Source of the DNA: an uncultured Lachnospiraceae bacterium
GTDB lineage: Bacteria; Bacillota; Clostridia; Lachnospirales; Lachnospiraceae
DNA: 53,684 nt
Assembly (NCBI GenBank): GCA_910584945.1
Contig: CAJUDY010000028.1
Location: 1-53,684 of the forward strand
Direction of reading: 5' to 3'
Below are positions 41,878 to 49,692 of the stretch, piece after piece. The notes beneath the pieces are model-generated. The model was not told the DNA's origin. It saw only the letters and a program-made list of their open reading frames with translations, and ran no database searches. The position numbers and the translations under genes are program-made. Within the stretch, counting starts at the first letter, position 1. Each line of letters starts with the position of its first letter.

Positions 41878-42804
41878 ATGTACCAGAAAATGATGATACC
41901 CATAGACCATGGGAACCGCAATATGAAGACAGAGCAGTTCATCTTTACCTCCGGCCTGGTAGAGAGTGACAGCAGGCCTGCGCTGGGGGAATACCTGTAT
42001 TATGATGGGCGCTATTATGCATTGACAGAGCAGAGGATCCCTTACATGAGGGATAAGACGGCAGATGACCGGTTCTTTATCCTTACGCTGTTCGGGATCG
42101 CCATGGAAGCGGAAAGGCAGGCGTTCTGTAAAGAAGATACCATCCTTCAGGTGTCGCTTCCCGTTGGCCTGCCCCCAAAACATTATGGAGCGCTGTATCA
42201 GAAATTCCAGAAATATTTCAGCGGACGGGGCCGGCAGAGCTTTACATACAAAGGGAAGGCTTATACCATAGAGATAGAACAGGTATCGGCGTTTCCCCAG
42301 GACTATGCGGCTGCCATGACCATTTATCCGAAGATATCGGAGTTTAACAAAGTGGTGACGGTGGATATCGGGGGCTTTACGCTGGATTATCTGCTGATCC
42401 GCAGCGGGAAACCGGATCTGTCTGCCTGCGATTCTCTGGAAAAGGGCGTGATCACGCTGTATAATAAGGTGATCTCCCGCATCAATTCCGAGCATGATAT
42501 CCTGCTGGAGGACAGTGATGTGGACCGGATCATCCGGGAGGAGAAAACAGACTATGGCACACAGATCCAGAAAACGGTTCGGGAAATGACCAGGACCTAT
42601 GTGGACGACCTGCTGGGGACGCTCAGGGAACGTGGGATTGACCTGAAGACAGGCTGTGTGGTGTTTATCGGAGGAGGTGCCCTTCTGCTCCGGGAATATC
42701 TGGCGCATTCCGAGAAAATAGGACATTGCGTATTCATAGAAGATATCCGGGCCAACGCAAAGGGCTATGGGCTCCTTTACCAGATCCAGAGGAAAGGCAG
42801 GTAA
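41878..42804 (+). CDS. parM: ParM/Alp-like plasmid segregation actin
   Basis: 308-aa actin-fold ATPase forming filaments that push DNA copies apart. The N-terminal phosphate loop (MIPIDHGNRNMKTEQF), the second loop VTVDIGGFTLDYLLI and the adenosine motif VVFIGGGALLLREYL are present in order. I chose the ATG at 41878 preceded by AAAGGAGAC; the longer frame starts within the hairpins. Only 4 bp separate it from the ParR-like gene, so this is a type II partition pair of the mobile element. Confidence 0.85.
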   Translation: MYQKMMIPIDHGNRNMKTEQFIFTSGLVESDSRPALGEYLYYDGRYYALTEQRIPYMRDKTADDRFFILTLFGIAMEAERQAFCKEDTILQVSLPVGLPPKHYGALYQKFQKYFSGRGRQSFTYKGKAYTIEIEQVSAFPQDYAAAMTIYPKISEFNKVVTVDIGGFTLDYLLIRSGKPDLSACDSLEKGVITLYNKVISRINSEHDILLEDSDVDRIIREEKTDYGTQIQKTVREMTRTYVDDLLGTLRERGIDLKTGCVVFIGGGALLLREYLAHSEKIGHCVFIEDIRANAKGYGLLYQIQRKGR

Positions 42805-42808
42805 CTGC

Positions 42809-43183
42809 ATGGGGAAGAAAAATGCTTTTGTAACGACCATAGGGTTCAATAAAAATGATCCGAACCATGTGGCAGTAGCAGAGCTGTTGAACAGTATGAA
42901 ACGGGGAAAGGCCCAGTATATCGTCAATGCAGTGCTGGCATGGCAGAACGGAGGAAATCCGGGGGAGGCAGGCTCCGTGGGGCCGCCTCTCGATTATGAA
43001 AAAATCCGGCGCTTTGTGCTGCAGGTGCTGGATGAACGTGAACGGCAGGAGAACCACCATGAAGTACACATGGAAAATCAGGGGGAACAGGAGACAGGGG
43101 AGATGCCGGGAGGGATGGAACTTGAGCTGGACGAAGGTGCCATGGCGGGGATCCTGTCCTCTCTGGAGGCGTTTAAGGGATGA
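42809..43183 (+). CDS. parR: ParR-like centromere-binding protein
   Basis: A 124-aa protein beginning MGKKNAFVTTIGFNKNDPNH, whose first 50 residues (VAVAELLNSMKRGKAQYIVNAVL) resemble the ribbon-helix-helix DNA-binding part of ParR-type adaptors. The C-terminus is acidic, as expected for contact with ParM. The ATG at 42809 follows the parM stop by 4 bp, with GGAAAGG inside the end of parM as ribosome binding site. Confidence 0.75.
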   Translation: MGKKNAFVTTIGFNKNDPNHVAVAELLNSMKRGKAQYIVNAVLAWQNGGNPGEAGSVGPPLDYEKIRRFVLQVLDERERQENHHEVHMENQGEQETGEMPGGMELELDEGAMAGILSSLEAFKG

Positions 43184-43192
43184 AGGGAACAT

Positions 43193-43236
43193 AAAAGGGG
43201 AGCACACAGGAGGATTACTGTCCTGTCTCCCCTTTT
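43193..43236. terminator. Bidirectional terminator between parR and the XRE gene
   Basis: AAAAGGGGAG and CTCCCCTTTT pair, extended inward by ACAGGA with TCCTGT. A-run and T-run on the two sides make it work in both directions. It overlaps the last codons of the XRE gene. Confidence 0.82.
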
Positions 43237-43469
43237 CCCAACAGTTCGTCTGTGGATATATGGAAATATTCGGCAAGGATTACCACCTCGTAGTCCGGAA
43301 CGAAACGGCTGCCCTGTTCGATGCGCAGAATGGTCAGGTCGCTGCACTCCATGCCCAGGAGCTGGAGCCGGCCTGCAAGGGCGGCCTGGGAGAGCCCCTG
43401 ACTGGTGCGGAGCTGTCTTATTTTCGGACCTATGATGTTTTTGGAAGTACCGTTCCAGTAGATCTTCAT
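43215..43469 (-). CDS. XRE-family transcriptional repressor
   Basis: 84-aa DNA-binding protein. The helix-turn-helix covers GPKIRQLRTSQGLSQAALAG, then DLTILRIEQGSRFVPDYEVV. It has no other domain, so it acts as a simple dimeric repressor. AAGGGAG precedes the ATG. It diverges from the next rightward gene, with matching operator-like repeats in the gap, one of them overlapping its own ribosome binding site. Confidence 0.88.
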   Translation of the reverse strand: MKIYWNGTSKNIIGPKIRQLRTSQGLSQAALAGRLQLLGMECSDLTILRIEQGSRFVPDYEVVILAEYFHISTDELLGKGETGQ

Positions 43470-43479
43470 AGACGCTCCC

Positions 43480-43496
43480 TTCTAAAGATGAAGTAT
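43480..43496. promoter_or_regulatory. Operator copy A (near the XRE start)
   Basis: TTCTAAAGATGAAGTAT repeats 17 bases of copy B at 43529-43549. It lies just before the XRE start codon and overlaps its ribosome binding site, a position suited to autorepression. Confidence 0.65.
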
Positions 43497-43501
43497 ATGA
43501 A

Positions 43502-43530
43502 TTGATTTTACCGGAATGGCGTGATAATAT
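43502..43530 (+). promoter_or_regulatory. Rightward promoter overlapped by operator B
   Basis: TTGATT (43502-43507), a 17-bp spacer and TAATAT (43525-43530). Its -10 overlaps the first bases of operator B, so XRE binding would block it. Confidence 0.7.
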
Positions 43531-43549
43531 ACTTCTAAAGATGAAGTAT
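43529..43549. promoter_or_regulatory. Operator copy B
   Basis: ATACTTC and GAAGTAT form a seven-base inverted repeat around TAAAGAT, covering the -10 and start region of the rightward promoter. Confidence 0.7.
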
Positions 43550-43623
43550 CGAAAAATAGAAACAGAATAGTGGAAAATCGGGGAATACTGGATGTAGAAA
43601 GTGAAATAAAGGAGATGTATGGT

Positions 43624-43956
43624 ATGAATGATGTGTGGTTGAAGATCGCCCAGTTTTTAGGAACTTTGAACGGGGAAAATGTAAAACGGGAAAGCTATGT
43701 ATGTACCCCGGAATATGAAGCGGCTCTGGAGGCATGGAAAGAAACAGAGCAGGAATGGGAAGTCTTTCTGGAAACCCTGCCTGCAGGAGAACAGGAGAAG
43801 GCAGAGGAAATGAAGGAACACCTGGAGGATTTTGCGTCTGCCCAGGAGAAACGGGCTTACATTCAGGGTTATGCGGACTGCGTGCAGGCGTTGTATCATA
43901 TGGGACTATTAAAGGAAAATGAAGGACTGAAATGGGCGGAGAAGATGAAGGTATAG
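43624..43956 (+). CDS. Hypothetical helical element protein (DUF6809-like)
   Basis: A 110-aa acidic, probably all-helical protein with long Glu/Lys-rich stretches (EAWKETEQEWEVFLE, EKAEEMKEHLEDF) and the C-terminal YIQGYADCVQALYHMGLL. It resembles small DUF6809-type proteins of Clostridia, whose function is unknown. I chose the ATG at 43624, 9 bp after AAAGGAG; the ATG at 43615 abuts that site. It lies directly behind the XRE-controlled promoter. Confidence 0.65.
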   Translation: MNDVWLKIAQFLGTLNGENVKRESYVCTPEYEAALEAWKETEQEWEVFLETLPAGEQEKAEEMKEHLEDFASAQEKRAYIQGYADCVQALYHMGLLKENEGLKWAEKMKV

Positions 43957-44030
43957 TAAGCAGGTTTACCTATTTTTTGTTCTGTTTTTTTCGGATAGTA
44001 AAATGCAAGTGAATGTGGTAAAATAATGAA

Positions 44031-45227
44031 ATGTATTTAACGGGAAAAGAGGTAAAGTGGGTGAACCCATTAGCATATTTTAGGATATTTGATAATGAAA
44101 ATTGCCCTTGTGGAAGCGGAAAGAAGTTTAAAGAATGTTGTAAAGGAAAACCAGATCAGGAGCCAGCACAGAGTAAGAAGCCTCCAGAAGTACAAGTAAT
44201 GGAGCAGATGAGAAAATCTATGGTTAAATGCTGTATGCATCCTGACAAAAACAATTGTAAAGGTAAGATTAAAAATGCCCACGCACTGCAAAACAACAAA
44301 ATTATTTCATTACTTGCAGGGGCTGAACGCCATGTGTATACTATGGACAAAAAAAGGCAACCTCTTATCATTCCCATTGAAGGAGAAGAACCAGAAGTGC
44401 TGGTAGAATTTTCTAAAGTTAGTGCGAATGATGCTACAACAGAGACTTGTTTTTGTGATAGACATGATAATATTGCCTTTGCTATCATTGAAAAAGGAGC
44501 GCCAGATTTTGATGTAAATAGTGAGCCAATGAAGTTTATATATGCTTATAAAGCCTTTGTTTTTGAGTGTTATAAGCAGGAAGTTTCATATAAAATTTTT
44601 CAGCAATGCTTTAAAAAAAGACCACCTGTTTTTCAATTGCCTCAGATGGTAGGATTATATAGAGTGTCACAATTGCGCTTGAAAGAGTTTGAAGCAGTAA
44701 AAAACCATTTCAATTCAGAGATACTCGCAGGAACATATAATGGAATAGAGACATGCGTGATTACTATCCCAGAAAGAATTAAATTTGCAAATTATGCATT
44801 TATAGCTCCAGATTATGACTTGAATGGAAAAAGGATAAAACATACTATAAAAGGTGTTATGCACCGAATTGCTATAACTGCTTTTCCAGAAGATAAAAAA
44901 TCATACATACTTTTGAGCTGTTTGTCTAGTGAGAAGAATATTTATGCCAAATTTTTTGAACAGATAGATAATGCTCCATTAGAAAAAATCAAATTTTATT
45001 TTTCAATGATGTTGCCTTTATATTCTGAGAATATGGTAATAAGTCCGGCTCTTTGGAATAAGTGGGATGATGAAATGAAAATAGCGTTTACTTTCTATGC
45101 AAATCTAAAAGGAGAAACATTCAAAAGGTACAGTATTGCAATTGGAATGGGGCTGAGAAATGCGGTAAATAGTAAAATACCGTTTGATTACAGTAAAAGA
45201 GGAAAAATAGATTTATTTGTGAAATAA
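44031..45227 (+). CDS. SEC-C zinc-motif protein with HNH-like Cys/His pattern
   Basis: A 398-aa AT-rich cargo gene. Near the N-terminus NENCPCGSGKKFKECCKG is a SEC-C zinc-binding motif. A second Cys/His array follows: CCMHPDKNNCKGKIKNAHAL and, 85 residues later, CFCDRHDN, a spacing reminiscent of HNH-type zinc folds. The C-terminal 250 residues are unrecognised. Base composition differs sharply from neighbouring element genes, indicating separate acquisition. A GTG at 44061 behind AGAGG is an alternative start. A defence role is possible but unproven. Confidence 0.72.
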   Translation: MYLTGKEVKWVNPLAYFRIFDNENCPCGSGKKFKECCKGKPDQEPAQSKKPPEVQVMEQMRKSMVKCCMHPDKNNCKGKIKNAHALQNNKIISLLAGAERHVYTMDKKRQPLIIPIEGEEPEVLVEFSKVSANDATTETCFCDRHDNIAFAIIEKGAPDFDVNSEPMKFIYAYKAFVFECYKQEVSYKIFQQCFKKRPPVFQLPQMVGLYRVSQLRLKEFEAVKNHFNSEILAGTYNGIETCVITIPERIKFANYAFIAPDYDLNGKRIKHTIKGVMHRIAITAFPEDKKSYILLSCLSSEKNIYAKFFEQIDNAPLEKIKFYFSMMLPLYSENMVISPALWNKWDDEMKIAFTFYANLKGETFKRYSIAIGMGLRNAVNSKIPFDYSKRGKIDLFVK

Positions 45228-45675
45228 GTGGGATGTAAACTATTTGGCAAAAGCCAGTAGTTTCGCTATGTAGTATAAAATTCCCGTGTCACTGCACGTT
45301 GAGACAGTCTGCCTTCTAAGCCAAAAACCGAAGTAGATCAAAGGTTTCTGCGATTCATAGGGGAAAAGGGAAGTGTGTTTCTGTTTCCGTAGAGCGGCTA
45401 TAAAGAACTGATTTTACCTTGGGTAAAAATATGTGGTTGAATTTGCGATAAGTACAGTTTCCTTCCCCAGCAGATACAGACACGGAAAGCCTATAAAGCC
45501 AGTAAACATGGTACTTTTGGCACTATATAGGTTTCAAAGTTGCATTTTTTCCGTGTTTGTATACGAGTAAAAAGGTAAAAACGTAATGGATAAATGATGA
45601 TGGGAGAGATGAGTTGTTTAATGGCTCTTTTTTGCTTTCCATTCCCGGGAAATAGTCGTTTCGTGCCATCCGCCT
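45228..45675. other. 448-bp gene-free region with a large dyad
   Basis: No coding frame is supported. The main structure is an interrupted inverted repeat: ACACGGAAA (45480-45488) with TTTCCGTGT (45548-45556), and inside it CCTATA and GCCA with TGGC and TATAGG (45490-45501 and 45518-45531). It could be a remnant transposon end or a structured RNA. Short T-runs near 45630 are not preceded by a good stem. Confidence 0.5.
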
Positions 45676-46983
45676 TTATTTTATGGGAAGAAATATTTTA
45701 AAAGTGCATCCCCCTCCAGAAGTATCGAATAATCGAATTCTTCCCTCCAGCTTATTAACTAATTCATTTGCAATACTAAGTCCGAGTCCAAAATGTTCTC
45801 TTTGGGTACGGGACTTGTCACATTGATAGAAACGGTTAAATATAAAAGGCTTATCTTTGTTGCTGATGCCGATTCCATGATCAATAATTGTAATTATCAA
45901 TTCGTTTTTTTCTACGAATGCGTTTAATGAAATTTCGGATTCAGACGGAGAATATGACACAGCGTTATCAAGAAAGATACTGATAATCTGGTTTAATCGG
46001 TCTGCATCAGAATAAAGTGGTGGAAAGCATTCATCTGATATATTAAGCTGTAATAATATATTCTTTTTTCTACAAATCTGCTCAAATTTAGTATATAGGT
46101 TTATCAATAATGTATCAATATTGATTTCTTCCATATGAAAAGACCAGTTTCCGGCATCAATAGATGAGAGCAGGAGCAGGTCTTGAATGAGCCGTGACAT
46201 CCGTGATACTTCCAAATCAATAACATGGACATGGTCTTTTACGGAATCGGACGTATCCGGTATGGCGGCAATCATTTCAGCAGAAGAAAGGATTGCCGCT
46301 AATGGAGCTTTGCACTCATGGGAAACAGCAGCGATAAAGTCTTTCTGGCTCTGTATCGCTGCTTCTGTTGGTTTTATCGTGATTCTGGTAAGAACCTGGG
46401 ATAGGAAAATGATAAAAAGGAAAACACCCAACCATATGCATATATAAAACTTTAATTCAGGCAATAACAAAGAGGCGAAACTGTCGCTTTCTTTTACAAT
46501 AAATAATCCATATGTAATGCCATAGCCTGTAACAATCTCACAAAAGATGCAGTCATAATTTTTCCCGTCTGGCATACTGATGGTATATGCTGCAGACTGA
46601 CCACTGCTTACGCAATCTTTTAACTCAAGAGGGCTGAGTGCATAGCCTGAATGGTGTTGCAGTGCATCCAGAAAGGTATCTATAATCGCAGAACAATCTT
46701 CTAAATTCTCACTTTGATATAAAAATGAGTCTGTATCTGAAAATAGCCGGAAAGAGTAGTGAAGCCAAGAACTATTTTCATAATCAGACAAAATTTCCCT
46801 GTAATCAGAGTTCTGCTCTATTGAAAAAATTAACATGGAAGCCATTCTGTTTAGATAAGCAATCGAAACATCCCTTTTCTCCTTAATATTTTGGTGAATC
46901 AGCAAACAGAACACAATAGTAAAAAGCAGCATGAGTGAGCCGATTAGTAAAATGTGGAGATTTCGATTAAGCCTTTTTACCAT
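45676..46983 (-). CDS. Sensor histidine kinase
   Basis: 435-aa membrane kinase. Transmembrane helices lie at about residues 8-29 and 175-198, enclosing an extracytoplasmic sensor domain of about 145 residues. The dimerisation box AVSHECKAPLAAILSSAEM carries the phospho-accepting His, followed by the N box DNAVSYSP, G1 IDHGIGI and G2 GLGLSIANEL. The gene overlaps its response regulator by 17 bp. The divergent lipoprotein/ABC genes are the likely regulon. Confidence 0.93.
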   Translation of the reverse strand: MVKRLNRNLHILLIGSLMLLFTIVFCLLIHQNIKEKRDVSIAYLNRMASMLIFSIEQNSDYREILSDYENSSWLHYSFRLFSDTDSFLYQSENLEDCSAIIDTFLDALQHHSGYALSPLELKDCVSSGQSAAYTISMPDGKNYDCIFCEIVTGYGITYGLFIVKESDSFASLLLPELKFYICIWLGVFLFIIFLSQVLTRITIKPTEAAIQSQKDFIAAVSHECKAPLAAILSSAEMIAAIPDTSDSVKDHVHVIDLEVSRMSRLIQDLLLLSSIDAGNWSFHMEEINIDTLLINLYTKFEQICRKKNILLQLNISDECFPPLYSDADRLNQIISIFLDNAVSYSPSESEISLNAFVEKNELIITIIDHGIGISNKDKPFIFNRFYQCDKSRTQREHFGLGLSIANELVNKLEGRIRLFDTSGGGCTFKIFLPIK

Positions 46984-47662
46984 TTCCAGCCTCCAGTATA
47001 TATCCAGAACCGTATACGGAAGAAAGAATACAGCCGCTTTTTATTGCACGGATACGTTTTCGTAGAAAATAGATGTAGTTATCCAGATTTCCGGTTTCCA
47101 CGGATGCATCTGTTTCCCACACTTTTTGTATCAACTGTTCTCTGGTCAGTAGAGTGTCGGGCTGATCCAGAAAGACCTGCATTAAATGAAATTCTGTAGG
47201 CGTCAGTGTTATGGAGTTTCTTTTACACATAAGCTGCCTTTTTGTCAGGTCAAGAGAAATGTCATGGAAAGCAAGACGGCATTCCTTGTTCAGAATGGCA
47301 GGTCTGCGGGTTAAAGCACGGATACGTGCAGAAAGTTCCTCCATATGAAAAGGTTTTGAGAGATAATCATCTGCGCCGCTGTCCAGACCTTCAATTTTAT
47401 TCTGCAATTCAGACATTCCGGTTATGATAATGACAGGAATCTGTATCTGTTTGTTCCGCATCGCTTTTATGATTGTGAGTCCGTCTACAACAGGGAGCAT
47501 CCGGTCAATGACTGCAAGGTCATAACTATTGTGTCTGTCCAGGGCAAGCAAAAAGCCCTCTTCTCCGTCACCACAGGCATCAACAATATAGCCTTCTTTT
47601 GTGAGCTGTTGTTTCACATTGTTGCAAAGGTATTTATCATCTTCTAAAAGTAAAATTTTCAT
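46967..47662 (-). CDS. OmpR-family response regulator
   Basis: 231-aa two-component regulator. The receiver domain has the acidic pair LLLEDD, the phosphorylation Asp in LAVIDRMLPVVDGL and the conserved Lys in LSKPFHMEEL. A winged-helix DNA-binding domain follows (ITLTPTEFHLMQVFL, then TREQLIQKVW). I chose the ATG at 47662 because GGAGAGG precedes it; the ATG at 47677 lies upstream of that site. It is cotranscribed with the kinase. Confidence 0.94.
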   Translation of the reverse strand: MKILLLEDDKYLCNNVKQQLTKEGYIVDACGDGEEGFLLALDRHNSYDLAVIDRMLPVVDGLTIIKAMRNKQIQIPVIIITGMSELQNKIEGLDSGADDYLSKPFHMEELSARIRALTRRPAILNKECRLAFHDISLDLTKRQLMCKRNSITLTPTEFHLMQVFLDQPDTLLTREQLIQKVWETDASVETGNLDNYIYFLRKRIRAIKSGCILSSVYGSGYILEAGNGKKA

Positions 47663-47718
47663 AGAAATCCTCTCCATATTAAATTAGCTTGTATTCTCAG
47701 TATAACAAAACATTCTCG

Positions 47719-47769
47719 AAAAATCTTCTAAAAAACTCTTGAAATTTGTTGTTGAAATAGAAGATTTTT
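47719..47769. promoter_or_regulatory. Inverted repeat in the divergent regulatory gap
   Basis: AAAAATCTTCTA (47719-47730) and TAGAAGATTTTT (47758-47769) are perfect 12-bp inverted copies 27 bp apart, between the response regulator and lipoprotein starts. They are plausible regulator-binding half sites. A minus-strand -10 TATACT is at about 47704-47699. Confidence 0.5.
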
Positions 47770-47836
47770 AGAGTAGTCGAATGATATGCTTTGTTGCAGG
47801 CAGGAAAGCCAAATAAAAGAAAAGAGGTATAAGAAA

Positions 47837-48481
47837 ATGAGAAGAAAAATGTTGAAAACAGTAGGAATCTTAACCCTGAGCTTTATGTTGGGTATAGGCA
47901 TGGTCGGCTGTGCGGGAAAAGGAGACAATGAGCCGGACACACCGGATATTCAGGGCGTTACATTGCATGATAACGATGAGATAGGAAGTAATAGTGAGAC
48001 GAATTTACCGGATAGCCAAAATCCTGAATTAAATAATGATGACAGTGCAGGGAATGGAAATGGAATAAAGGACGGAGGGGAAGCTGAAAGCGATAATGAA
48101 GCCGGGAATAACACCAGCGTGGAAGGCAATATGGAATCCGTTTATTTTGAAGGGGCTGATCTGAATGGAAGGGTGCTTGAATTTTCTGATACCGGTTTTA
48201 CAATAACGCCTATTTATAGGGAGGTATTTGAGGATGGGACGAGCAACAGTTGGGAAGCGGCTCCGGGGAAGGAAAAGGAGGAGAATAATCTTTATGTAAC
48301 ATATACAGAAGATACGGTCTTTGAAGTTGTATATTTCAACAGGAGCCTGCAGGATGTATCCTCAAGGGAAGATGCTGATAAAAGCAGCATAAAAAAACAG
48401 ACAGTGGTATATGTTTTTGGTTCCAGTGAGGATGAGAAAAACTGGACAGCAGACAAGGTTATCATCCAGAGGTGGGATTAA
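47837..48481 (+). CDS. Secreted lipoprotein of unknown function
   Basis: 214 aa. A basic start MRRKMLKTVG, a hydrophobic stretch and the lipobox GMVGC give a lipid-modified N-terminal cysteine near residue 25. A low-complexity Asn/Asp/Glu-rich linker (about residues 30-90) then leads to a small beta-rich domain (VYFEGADLNGRVLEFSDTGF). I chose the ATG at 47837 behind AGAGGT. It is the first gene of the ABC transporter operon and may bind the substrate or signal. Confidence 0.82.
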   Translation: MRRKMLKTVGILTLSFMLGIGMVGCAGKGDNEPDTPDIQGVTLHDNDEIGSNSETNLPDSQNPELNNDDSAGNGNGIKDGGEAESDNEAGNNTSVEGNMESVYFEGADLNGRVLEFSDTGFTITPIYREVFEDGTSNSWEAAPGKEKEENNLYVTYTEDTVFEVVYFNRSLQDVSSREDADKSSIKKQTVVYVFGSSEDEKNWTADKVIIQRWD

Positions 48482-48491
48482 GGAGGAAGTA

Positions 48492-49691
48492 ATGAATTGT
48501 TTTGTAAGGGCATCTAAATATTTGTATAGGAAAAAGCGGAAGGCAATCTTGTTGCTGCTCTTATTTCTGGTGATTAACGTGATGGTGTCAGGAACCTTGG
48601 CAATCCGTATATCTTCCCTTAGACTGGCGGAGGAACTGCAAAAGAATTCAGAGGGCAAGGTTATGTTGGAAAGCTTGGATAGACAAAACGGTTTTGAGGA
48701 ACACGACTTGCAGGAGATCATGGCAATCGATAATATAAACTGGATCAATCGGATATCCGAGACACGTTGTTTACCCTCACAGTTGTTTCCGGTTGCAGGA
48801 AATGTGGAGTCAGAAGGTTTGTTTGATGTTCACGGATATGATGAACTGGAAAAAGACAGTCCGTTTGCCGAACATATTTACCGGATTGTAGAAGGAAATT
48901 TGCCGCAAAGCAGGGATGAAATTGTAATAAATAAGTATCTGGCAGAAAAAAACGGAATACAGATGGGGGAAGAAATATTACTCCAGTCTGTGGAAGGGCA
49001 GACAGTGGAGGCAGCTGTCACAGGTTTTTTTCTGGTAGGAGAAGAAGAAAGGCAGACAGATAATGTGGCAACAGTAAACCGGATTGAGAATCAGCTTTAT
49101 GCCACTACCGATTTTGTAAATATGCTTTCTGGGGAAAAAGATTTTATCAATGCAGTAATTTATGTAAATAATCCGGAACAGATAGAGGATACAGCAGACA
49201 TATTGGCGGAAATGTATGAAGGTCGTGCAGTGATAAGTGCGAAGGATAATACGTTCCAGAAATTGAATATGACAATTGGGCAGACTGAGAGGATCACATT
49301 CCTGATTCTTTTATTGACAATCATGGTTGGGTGTGCGGTTGCCGGGCTGTTGCTTGCTATGTGGGCACGGGGCAGAAAAAAGGAAATTGCTGTACTGATC
49401 AGCCTTGGTGTGCCAAAAGGGAATATATTTCTGCAAATGTTATCGGAAGAACTATTTCTGTATGGACTTGCATTTATAGGGGCACAGGTGATTACAGTAT
49501 TGCTTTTGCCTGTCGTGGGCGGCAGAATGGAGTATTTGCAGGAAAACAGCTTCATGCTACAGCTTTCCCCTGGCGGCATGATAGTCAGCCTTTGTGCAGG
49601 ACTGGCAGGGGTGATGATATTGACGGGGATTTCGGTTTTCCCATATATGAAAAAGCAGGTCAAAGAAGTCCTGTCAGAAATGGAGGGTTAG
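48492..49691 (+). CDS. FtsX-like ABC transporter permease 1
   Basis: 399 aa, four membrane helices in the MacB/FtsX layout: one near residues 21-40, then a large extracytoplasmic domain of about 230 residues, and three C-terminal helices (from ITFLILLLTIMVGCAVAGLLLA on). I chose the ATG at 48492 directly behind AAGGAGGAAGT; the longer frame runs inside the lipoprotein gene. It follows the lipoprotein by 10 bp and precedes permease 2 by 1 bp. Confidence 0.9.
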   Translation: MNCFVRASKYLYRKKRKAILLLLLFLVINVMVSGTLAIRISSLRLAEELQKNSEGKVMLESLDRQNGFEEHDLQEIMAIDNINWINRISETRCLPSQLFPVAGNVESEGLFDVHGYDELEKDSPFAEHIYRIVEGNLPQSRDEIVINKYLAEKNGIQMGEEILLQSVEGQTVEAAVTGFFLVGEEERQTDNVATVNRIENQLYATTDFVNMLSGEKDFINAVIYVNNPEQIEDTADILAEMYEGRAVISAKDNTFQKLNMTIGQTERITFLILLLTIMVGCAVAGLLLAMWARGRKKEIAVLISLGVPKGNIFLQMLSEELFLYGLAFIGAQVITVLLLPVVGGRMEYLQENSFMLQLSPGGMIVSLCAGLAGVMILTGISVFPYMKKQVKEVLSEMEG

Positions 49692-49692
49692 C

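Noticed and set aside
41587..42927. 446-codon minus-strand frame opposite parM
   Set aside because: Antisense shadow of the actin-like gene with no ribosome binding site or recognisable motif.
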